This document shows, one piece after another, positions 1 through 5,840 of a DNA stretch of 8,888 bases; position 1 is the stretch's first letter; the number at the start of each line of letters is the position of its first letter. The notes below the pieces were generated by a model, which had not been told where the DNA came from, ran no database searches, and was given only the letters and a program-made list of their open reading frames with translations. The position numbers and the translations under genes are program-made. Source of the stretch: Acidobacteriota bacterium (GTDB lineage: Bacteria > Acidobacteriota > Blastocatellia > Pyrinomonadales > Pyrinomonadaceae); NCBI GenBank assembly GCA_024640445.1, contig JAHEEZ010000145.1, positions 1-8,888 of the forward strand, in the 5' to 3' direction.

Positions 1-1158
1 AACCGCACAGGAACGGTCGTGACCACTCTGACTCTACGGGATGACGCGGCGGCGACGATGCCTTCGAGCGGCATTCCACCGGTATCTGGGACGTTTAAGC
101 CGACAAACCACGGCGCTAACGATCCGTTCGATGCCCCGGCACCTGCGGGCCCGTACGAAAACCCGGCTCCCGGCGGAAGTGCCACCTTCCTATCCGCATT
201 TGGAATGGACGGTTCGGCAATGAACGGCGACTGGAAACTGTGGGCGGATGATGACGCCCCCAGTGACCCGGGACAAATGGCCGGTTGGAAGATCACCTTT
301 GAATCCGACGACTACATCTGCAGCCTGACCACAGGAACAGCACGTGCGGACTTCGACGGTGACGGCCGAACGGACATTTCAGTATTCCGTCCGTCCGACG
401 GAAACTGGTACATCAACGGCTCGACCGCAGGGTTCTTCGGACTCAACTGGGGCCAGGCTGGTGATGTCCTGATTCCCGCTGACTATGACGGCGACGGAAA
501 GACCGATGTCGCTGTTGCCAGAATGGAAGCCGACCAGAACATGGCTGACTTCTACGTGATCTACAGTGAAACGCTGACGTCTGTCGGATATTCCTGGGGC
601 GAACCGGGAGACATCCCGCTTGCCGGAGACTACAACGGTGACGGCAAAGACGACGTTACGGTCTTCAGACCGTCTGAGAATACGTGGTACACCATCATAG
701 ATGGTTCAACCTCGCTCATCAGGCAGTATGGAAACACCGGTGACACTCCGATCGTCGGCGACTTCGATGGTGACGGCACTGACGACCTCGCGACGTGGAA
801 TGCGGGCGTTATTAACGCTCAGCTTTCCGGAGGCGGCAGCCTGTCCCACAACGTTGGTGGAAACATGAACGTCAGTGGTGACTTTGACGGTGATGGCAAG
901 CACGATACCGCATCGTTCAATACCTCAAACGGAGAATGGAAGATATGGATGAGCATGACAGACGCGATCGAGACATATTCGTTCGGCCTGGGTACTGACA
1001 TTCCTGCTCCTGGAGATTACGACGGTGATGGCAAACAAGACCTTGCTATTTACAGGAACGGCGAATGGTGGATCTTTAGCAGTGCCTCCTCGACCGTTTC
1101 GGTATCCGCGTTTGGCGTGAGCGGCGATGGTGTTCTGCCGCTTGCATCCGCGCCGTAA
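1..1158 (+). CDS. Secreted P-domain-like / FG-GAP repeat protein, 3' part (5' end outside window)
   Basis: The frame is open from base 1, so the true start lies upstream; the GTG at 19 is only an internal valine. About the first 100 visible residues match the end of a proprotein-convertase P-domain-like beta-sandwich: SGTFKPTNHG, APAPAGPYENP, then GDWKLWADDDAPSDPG and GWKITF, the usual 'NGxWxLxVxDDAxGDxG...GGWxLTF' pattern. Six FG-GAP/VCBS blades follow, starting at bases 349, 481, 628, 760, 880 and 1015, each opening with a calcium-loop-like D-[FY]-[DN]-G-D-G. Blade 4 lacks the usual FRPS and tryptophan positions. The protein ends in ASAP at a TAA. Such P-domains usually follow a peptidase or adhesin region, which would lie upstream; that part cannot be seen. 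It is probably exported, judging from domain type only. The family call is firm; the enzymatic or binding role is unknown. Confidence 0.85.
   Translation, partial: NRTGTVVTTLTLRDDAAATMPSSGIPPVSGTFKPTNHGANDPFDAPAPAGPYENPAPGGSATFLSAFGMDGSAMNGDWKLWADDDAPSDPGQMAGWKITFESDDYICSLTTGTARADFDGDGRTDISVFRPSDGNWYINGSTAGFFGLNWGQAGDVLIPADYDGDGKTDVAVARMEADQNMADFYVIYSETLTSVGYSWGEPGDIPLAGDYNGDGKDDVTVFRPSENTWYTIIDGSTSLIRQYGNTGDTPIVGDFDGDGTDDLATWNAGVINAQLSGGGSLSHNVGGNMNVSGDFDGDGKHDTASFNTSNGEWKIWMSMTDAIETYSFGLGTDIPAPGDYDGDGKQDLAIYRNGEWWIFSSASSTVSVSAFGVSGDGVLPLASAP
349..1155 (+). repeat. Six FG-GAP/VCBS blades (beta-propeller) of the upstream gene
   Basis: Six tandem protein repeats of 40 to 49 residues, with blade starts at 349, 481, 628, 760, 880 and 1015 (spacings 132, 147, 132, 120 and 135 bases). 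Each has DxDGDG at its start and most end with a 'GxxGDxPxxG' turn. The repetition is at protein level; the DNA of the blades has diverged. In known structures such repeats fold as a calcium-binding beta-propeller. Confidence 0.85.
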
Positions 1159-1166
1159 AGGTGGGG

Positions 1167-1194
1167 GGACCGGCTGACATACGGTGGCCGGTCC
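1167..1194 (+). other. Hairpin just downstream of the stop codon
   Basis: Perfect 8-bp inverted repeat GGACCGGC (1167-1174) and GCCGGTCC (1187-1194) with a 12-base loop, starting nine bases after the TAA. It has no T-tract, so it is not a classical terminator alone. It may protect the mRNA 3' end or strengthen the terminator that follows 15 bases later. Confidence 0.6.
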
Positions 1195-1209
1195 AATCCC
1201 TGAATCCCT

Positions 1210-1240
1210 GAGGCTGTCTGATAAGGCAGCCTCTTTTTTT
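1210..1240 (+). terminator. Rho-independent terminator of the P-domain/FG-GAP gene
   Basis: GAGGCTG (1210-1216) pairs with CAGCCTC (1227-1233). One G-T and one C-G pair extend the stem to nine pairs around a six-base loop (1219-1224). Seven T residues follow at 1234-1240. Confidence 0.9.
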
Positions 1241-1271
1241 GTATGCGGGTGGCGGACCTGCTATCCAGAAT

Positions 1272-1279
1272 TGTATAAT
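1272..1279 (+). promoter_or_regulatory. Candidate -10 element (TGTATAAT)
   Basis: An exact TATAAT at 1274-1279 directly preceded by TG, in AT-rich surroundings. No TTGACA-like element lies 16 to 18 bases upstream (ggcgga at the 17-base spacing), so the promoter is only tentative. If used, the leader to the start at 1520 would be about 235 bases. Confidence 0.3.
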
Positions 1280-1418
1280 TCAAAGTTCATGACTTAGAGA
1301 GGACCGGGCCCGACGCTTTGACGACCTCACGACAGTCGAATTAATAGGGATTCCGGTTATCAGGGCCTTCCTACAGCCCTCGTTAGACCCGCGAAATATC
1401 TGGGAAATACATTGATCA

Positions 1419-1447
1419 GCAATTAAACGAGATAATCCTGCAATTAA
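1419..1447 (+). repeat. Direct repeat GCAATTAA, two copies 21 bp apart
   Basis: GCAATTAA occurs at 1419-1426 and 1440-1447, with starts 21 bp apart, close to two helical turns. It lies about 75 to 100 bases before the start of the M36 protease gene. The spacing suits a dimeric DNA-binding protein, but two 8-mers in an AT-rich stretch could be chance. Confidence 0.4.
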
Positions 1448-1507
1448 GGCGTAGGCCGTCGTGTCTTCGCATGCCTGGGGAAATTTGAAGACAATATGAT
1501 CGCGTCT

Positions 1508-1514
1508 GGAGGGG
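1508..1514 (+). promoter_or_regulatory. Ribosome binding site deciding the protease start
   Basis: GGAGGGG at 1508-1514, five bases before the ATG at 1520. An in-frame ATG at 1496 would precede this site and has no Shine-Dalgarno sequence of its own, so 1520 is the preferred start; it also puts lysines right at the front of the signal peptide. Confidence 0.8.
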
Positions 1515-1519
1515 TAGAA

Positions 1520-4500
1520 ATGAAGAAACAGGACACGCAGTATTCCAAAATGGGCCTTTACGTATCCGTATCGGTATTGAGCATCGTATTCACGCTGGTG
1601 CTCTTGCCATATGTTACCGGGTCGGGAGCCGTCGAAGCTCAGTCATCCCAAAAAGGACTTTCAACCAAGACAGAAAGTAGCCAGAGAGGGTTTGAGAATT
1701 ACGACATCCGAACCGCCAAGAACGATGCGGCGGTTGAGAACCTGATGAATTTCCGAAACTCCTCGGGCACAACCGCGTTCGCGGCAGCCGACGCGCGTGA
1801 CGGAATGGTTAGGGCAGAAAGAGCTCTGCGAGAGCGGGTCCCGGGCCTCAAAGTAAAGTACGGCACGGAGCTTCGCACTCCTGAAGTGATTTCCCCGGAC
1901 GTCTGGAAAGCGAACGTAGAAAGCCTTTCCGGAGCGACCGGCCGTTCCCGTGCCGAAACGCTTAGAAGTTTCGTGAAAGATAACAACGGTCTTTTGGGTC
2001 TGACCGATGCTGAAACCGACTCGCTCGTGGTCTCCTCGGACTATATGAACCCGTCGGGCAACATGGGTTTTGCCCATCTGGAACAGAAGGTCAACGGGAT
2101 CCCGGTTTTTCAGGGCGCGGTGAAAGCGGGTTTCAGGAAGGACGGAAGCCTCTTTCGTGTGATCAACAACCTCGCACCGGGGCTTGAATCTTCGAACATC
2201 TCCGACGACTTCGGCGATCCCTCGGACGCGGTGAGATCCGCGGCCGGATATATCGATTACAAACTTCAGACCACGGATGTGGCCCTCAATTCAGTCGCCT
2301 CCGACGAACTGAAGGTGGTATTTGGCGAAGGCGACTGGGCGACCACTGCCGAGAAAATGTATTTCCCGATCGCGTACGGTGCTGCAAGGCCTGCCTGGCG
2401 CGTCCTGATCTGGGAACCGGTCAACGCCTACTACGTCATCGTCGATGCGGAAACCGGCACGATGTTGTGGAGAAAGAACATCACCGAAGACCAATCGGAA
2501 ACAGCCACGTATGAGATCTACGGGAATCCGAACGCATTTATCGACTCGGCTGAGAGCCCCGCACCGCTGACTCCGGGACCGCTTAATCCGGCGGACGCGA
2601 CCCAGGGTGCCATGCTGGCGAGGTCCCTGAGGACCCTTGTCGGCAATGAAACGCCAAACTGGGGAATGAACAATCTGGGCTGGATGACGGACGGAACGAA
2701 CCTCACCGACGGCAACGCGGTTGAGGCCGGCATAGACCGGGATGGCACAAACGGCGTCGATGCAGCACAGCCCGGTGACGGTGCTTGTCCCGGCGCGGGC
2801 TGCCGCGTGTTTACGTCGACATGGAATCCTCCCCCAGGCAATCCGGCCCCCGGCGACAGTCCGCTGACGGCGCAGGCCCAGCGGGGTGCGGTCATACAGA
2901 TGTTCTATGTCATGAACCTCTATCACGATGTGCTTTACAGCCTTGGTTTCAACGAACAGGCATTCAATTTCCAGAACGATAACTTCGGAAGAGGCGGCGC
3001 CGGCAACGACCGTGTTTCCGCTGAAGGCCAGGATTCTTCCGGCTCGAATAACGCCAACTTTTCAACGCCTGCAGACGGCGGGCGGGGCCGCATGCAAATG
3101 TACCTTTGGACCGGTCCGAATCCTGATTATGACGGAACGACAGATGTCGACGTAATAATCCACGAAGTGACTCACGGAACTTCCAATCGCCTGCACGGTA
3201 ACGGTTCCGGGCTTTCAAGCAACATGTCGCGCGGAATGGGAGAAGGCTGGGGTGACTGGTACGGACATACATTGCTGGCAGAACCTTCGGACCCGATCAA
3301 CGGGATCTATACAACCGGCGGATATGCCACATACCTCGGCGCTGGAGGAACCACCGCAAACTTCTATTACGGTATCCGACGCTTCCCAAAAGCGGTCATC
3401 GCATTTACCGGCGGTCCGAACAGTCGCCCACACAACCCTCTTACTTTCGCAGATCTTAATGCGGGTTGTGATCTGTCCGACGGCGCGTTTCCGAGAGGCC
3501 CCTTTGGTTCCTCGACTTGCGACCAGGTACATGCGGCCGGAGAAGTCTGGAGTTCGGCTCTGTGGGAGGTCCGCGCGCTGATGGTCAGCCGACTTGGTTT
3601 TTCGGCGGGCACCAGGCGCGTGCTTCAGGTGGTCACTGACGGGATGAAGCTGGCGCCGATCGGTCCTACATTTCTCGAAGAAAGAGATGCGATCATTGCA
3701 GCCGCCAGCGCGGCTTCCGCATCTCCGCAGACGTCTGAGGACGTCCAGGACGTTTGGGAAGGATTCCGCAGACGCGGAATGGGATTTTCGGCCTCGATCC
3801 AGAGCCCCTCTCCCGCACAGGTCACGGAAGCGTTTGACCTGCCCAACGTCGTCGTGGCAAATCCCGGATTCGCGGTCAGCGATTCACCGGGCGACAACGA
3901 TTCTTACCCCGAGCCTGGCGAAAAAGTATTGGTTACGGTCGCGCTTAAGAACACCACAGGGGCCACCGTTACCGGGGTGACCGTATCGATAAATGGCGCG
4001 CCCGCTGTAAATTACGGCGACATTGCGGACGGTGCGACCATTGATCAGCAGATCGCGTACACCGTCCCTGCGCAGTCGACTTGTGGGGGCGTTTTCGATT
4101 TTGTTATCGACATAAACAGCAGCCGCGGAACCCGCCAGGAGATCCGCAGGGTCTTGCTCGGCGCGCCCGGAGATCAGGAATCCGAGAATTTTGACGGCGT
4201 CACTGCTCCAGCTCTTCCAGCGGGATGGACGGCAGCTCAGACCGGACCCGGAGTCGCGTTTGTGACGAAGACCGGTTCCGCGGACACTGCTCCGAATTCG
4301 GCATTCGCACCCAATACGGGACTGGCGGGCGGAAATTCGGGATCGACGATCGATTCGAAAGAGTATGCTATCGCGACGGAATCCGGACAGATCCAGTTCC
4401 GTAACTGGTACGACACGGAAGGGGGCTGGGACGGAGGCGTTCTGGAGATCAGCATCAACGGCGGCGCGTTTCAGGACATAGTGTCCGCCGGCGGTGTGTT

Positions 4501-5620
4501 CCTGGAGGGCGGTTACAACGGGACGCTTGGCGTAAATCAGAATCCGCTTGATAGCCGCCCTGCCTGGACCGGCGACTCCGGAGGATACATTACGACCGTT
4601 GCCAGCCTACCCGCATCTGCGAACGGAGCGAATGTCCGGTTCCGCTGGAGGTTCGGCGAAGACACGAATACGTCGAGCGTCGGTTGGAATGTCGACAGTG
4701 TTACCGTCACGAAGAACTTCACGTGCAATGTGGCTTCCGGCTCCCGGGCACCATATGACTTCGACGCGGACGGTAAAACCGACGTGTCGATCTTCCGCCC
4801 GAATCCGACTGTCGCGGCTCTTGGAAACGCAGCACCGGAAGGAAGCTCGTCACAATGGTGGATCCTGAACAGCGGAGACCTAAGCGCTCTCGGGGTGACA
4901 TTCGGCGAGTCAGGTGACAACCCGGTGCCCCGTGATTTCACCGGCGACGGAAAGGCTGATATCGCTTTCTTCCGAAATAGCGATAGCAGCTGGTATGTGC
5001 TCCGGAGTGAAGATATGACGTTCTACGCCTTCCCCTTCGGAGCTGCGGGTGACATTGCAGCCCCCGGGGATTTCGATGGAGATGGAAAGGCCGATGCGGC
5101 AGTTTTCCGACCGTCGATAGGAACGTGGTTCATCCTCCGATCCTCTGATCAAAATGTCCAGGCAGTTCAGTTCGGACTGCAAGGCGACTGGCCCACGGTC
5201 GCGGACTATGACGGTGACGGCAAGGATGACATTGCTGTCCATCGCGCCAGTGACCAGACATGGTGGCAATTCAGGTCGACCGACGGCGTTATCGGGTATC
5301 AGTTCGGCACTCCCGACGCGTTGAACGCACAAGGCGATTACACCGGTGACGGGAAAGCGGATGTCGCCTTCTTTGCACAAAACACCCAGCAATGGTTCAT
5401 CCTGCGGAGCGAAGACAATTCGTTCTATGGTTTCCAGTGGGGACAGGCGGCAGACATTGCGGCGCCTGGCGATTACGACGGTGACGGGAAAGTCGACGCG
5501 GCGGTGTTCCGCCCTTCGGACTCGACGTGGTACATCATCGGGTCCACATCGGGCTTCATCGCCGTTCCTTTCGGCCAGACAGGGGATCAGCCGATCCCTT
5601 CCTACGGACTTAACGATTGA
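1520..5620 (+). CDS. Secreted M36 (fungalysin) zinc metalloprotease with C-terminal FG-GAP propeller
   Basis: Predicted exported zinc endopeptidase of 1366 residues (start 1520). Order: signal peptide (KK at the N-terminus, hydrophobic 13-33, likely cleavage after VEA at 40); an FTP-type propeptide including EQKVNGIPVFQGAV near 188; the M36 catalytic domain at about 328-765 with HEVTH at 548-552 (two zinc histidines, catalytic Glu549), third ligand Glu575 in GMGEGWGDW, and the conserved VHAAGEVWSSALWEV around His671; a CARDB-like Ig fold at about 773-885; a jelly-roll-like region at about 887-1073 (ENFDG, LPAGW, GWNVDSVTV); and six FG-GAP blades from about 1080 to the end. All key catalytic residues are present. 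It is far longer than fungal fungalysins because of the added C-terminal domains. It is likely a scavenging protease held at the cell surface or released; the substrate is unknown. It appears monocistronic. Confidence 0.95.
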   Translation: MKKQDTQYSKMGLYVSVSVLSIVFTLVLLPYVTGSGAVEAQSSQKGLSTKTESSQRGFENYDIRTAKNDAAVENLMNFRNSSGTTAFAAADARDGMVRAERALRERVPGLKVKYGTELRTPEVISPDVWKANVESLSGATGRSRAETLRSFVKDNNGLLGLTDAETDSLVVSSDYMNPSGNMGFAHLEQKVNGIPVFQGAVKAGFRKDGSLFRVINNLAPGLESSNISDDFGDPSDAVRSAAGYIDYKLQTTDVALNSVASDELKVVFGEGDWATTAEKMYFPIAYGAARPAWRVLIWEPVNAYYVIVDAETGTMLWRKNITEDQSETATYEIYGNPNAFIDSAESPAPLTPGPLNPADATQGAMLARSLRTLVGNETPNWGMNNLGWMTDGTNLTDGNAVEAGIDRDGTNGVDAAQPGDGACPGAGCRVFTSTWNPPPGNPAPGDSPLTAQAQRGAVIQMFYVMNLYHDVLYSLGFNEQAFNFQNDNFGRGGAGNDRVSAEGQDSSGSNNANFSTPADGGRGRMQMYLWTGPNPDYDGTTDVDVIIHEVTHGTSNRLHGNGSGLSSNMSRGMGEGWGDWYGHTLLAEPSDPINGIYTTGGYATYLGAGGTTANFYYGIRRFPKAVIAFTGGPNSRPHNPLTFADLNAGCDLSDGAFPRGPFGSSTCDQVHAAGEVWSSALWEVRALMVSRLGFSAGTRRVLQVVTDGMKLAPIGPTFLEERDAIIAAASAASASPQTSEDVQDVWEGFRRRGMGFSASIQSPSPAQVTEAFDLPNVVVANPGFAVSDSPGDNDSYPEPGEKVLVTVALKNTTGATVTGVTVSINGAPAVNYGDIADGATIDQQIAYTVPAQSTCGGVFDFVIDINSSRGTRQEIRRVLLGAPGDQESENFDGVTAPALPAGWTAAQTGPGVAFVTKTGSADTAPNSAFAPNTGLAGGNSGSTIDSKEYAIATESGQIQFRNWYDTEGGWDGGVLEISINGGAFQDIVSAGGVFLEGGYNGTLGVNQNPLDSRPAWTGDSGGYITTVASLPASANGANVRFRWRFGEDTNTSSVGWNVDSVTVTKNFTCNVASGSRAPYDFDADGKTDVSIFRPNPTVAALGNAAPEGSSSQWWILNSGDLSALGVTFGESGDNPVPRDFTGDGKADIAFFRNSDSSWYVLRSEDMTFYAFPFGAAGDIAAPGDFDGDGKADAAVFRPSIGTWFILRSSDQNVQAVQFGLQGDWPTVADYDGDGKDDIAVHRASDQTWWQFRSTDGVIGYQFGTPDALNAQGDYTGDGKADVAFFAQNTQQWFILRSEDNSFYGFQWGQAADIAAPGDYDGDGKVDAAVFRPSDSTWYIIGSTSGFIAVPFGQTGDQPIPSYGLND
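4757..5617 (+). repeat. Six FG-GAP/VCBS blades of the M36 protease
   Basis: Blades start at 4757, 4934, 5069, 5204, 5336 and 5471; spacings are 177, 135, 135, 132 and 135 bases. Blade 1 carries an extra loop of about 15 residues containing APEGSSSQWW. Blades 2 and 5 share D-[FY]-TGDGKAD, LRSED and a closing ADIAAPG or GDIAAPG; blades 3 and 6 share DAAVFRPS. This pairing suggests that a three-blade unit was duplicated. Confidence 0.9.
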
Positions 5621-5641
5621 TCCCGGTCCTTTTCGGATCAA
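5617..5641 (+). other. Hairpin overlapping the protease stop codon
   Basis: TTGATCC (5617-5623) pairs with GGATCAA (5635-5641) around an 11-base loop. The TGA stop at 5618-5620 lies in the 5' arm. There is no T-tract. It is followed 15 bases later by the true terminator, the same two-hairpin order and gap seen after the gene ending at 1158. Confidence 0.55.
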
Positions 5642-5656
5642 CTATATCGATACTTT

Positions 5657-5693
5657 TCGAGGCCCCCGGATCAGGCGGCCTCGATTTTTTTTT
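5657..5693 (+). terminator. Rho-independent terminator of the M36 protease gene
   Basis: TCGAGGCC (5657-5664) pairs with GGCCTCGA (5677-5684) around a 12-base loop, followed by nine T residues at 5685-5693. It separates the protease gene from ppk. Confidence 0.92.
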
Positions 5694-5756
5694 CCGATGA
5701 GGACTCGCTGGATTTTGTTTTTGACCGGCAGCCGTGCTGTTTGTTAATCTAATTAC

Positions 5757-5779
5757 AGCGTTAAGCGCTGTTTAACGCT
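5757..5779 (+). promoter_or_regulatory. Inverted repeat upstream of the ppk promoter (candidate operator)
   Basis: AGCGTTAA (5757-5764) and TTAACGCT (5772-5779) form a perfect 8-bp inverted repeat with a 7-base spacer. It lies about 20 bases upstream of the putative -35 box, a common place for an activator site. A shorter overlapping repeat, CAGCG/CGCTG (5756-5760 with 5766-5770), also exists. No T-tract follows, so it is not a terminator. Confidence 0.45.
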
Positions 5780-5799
5780 TTCCGGTCGACAGTTCCATG

Positions 5800-5828
5800 T
5801 TGCCAATAAGCCTCAATCCCGTTAGAAT
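5800..5828 (+). promoter_or_regulatory. Sigma-70-type promoter of ppk
   Basis: TTGCCA (5800-5805) and TAGAAT (5823-5828) are separated by exactly 17 bases. Transcription would start near 5834-5836, only about five to seven bases before the ATG at 5841. No Shine-Dalgarno sequence lies before that ATG, which agrees with a leaderless or nearly leaderless mRNA. Confidence 0.65.
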
Positions 5829-5840
5829 TTAGCCCTACAA

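Larger units (their letters stand above)
1241..1519 (+). other. Non-coding region upstream of the M36 protease gene
   Basis: About 280 bases with no convincing gene on either strand. They hold a TATAAT at 1274-1279, a TTGACG at 1318-1323 with only a poor -10 match (TAATAG, 1342-1347, spacer 18), the palindrome CGGGCCCG at 1305-1312, a small hairpin AGGGC/GCCCT (1362-1366 with 1376-1380), and two copies of GCAATTAA. A five-codon ATG-to-TGA mini-frame at 1471-1488 has no ribosome binding site and is probably chance. Length and content fit a promoter with a long 5' leader. Confidence 0.6.

Noticed and set aside
1195..1210. Tandem AATCCCTG repeat as a functional site
   Set aside because: Two 8-base copies between two hairpins, with no spacing or symmetry that suggests binding; probably local slippage.
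1318..1347. TTGACG with TAATAG or ATTAAT as the protease promoter
   Set aside because: The -35 match is good, but every -10 option at 16 to 18 bases spacing lacks key positions; kept only as a mention in the non-coding region entry.
1471..1488. Five-codon mini-frame (MPGEI) as a leader peptide
   Set aside because: It has no Shine-Dalgarno sequence and no regulatory codons or attenuator downstream; chance is sufficient.
1496..1519. ATG at 1496 as the protease start, eight codons earlier
   Set aside because: It has no ribosome binding site, while GGAGGGG lies between it and the ATG at 1520 at ideal spacing; the later start also gives a normal signal peptide.
2291..2926. Reverse-strand open frame of 211 codons
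   Set aside because: Antisense to the M36 propeptide and catalytic domain, with arginine-rich low-quality translation typical of a shadow frame.
4910..5641. Reverse-strand open frame of 243 codons
   Set aside because: It lies entirely antisense to the FG-GAP blades of the protease; the long frame is a by-product of the repeated codon pattern. The translation has no recognisable domain and no ribosome binding site was seen.
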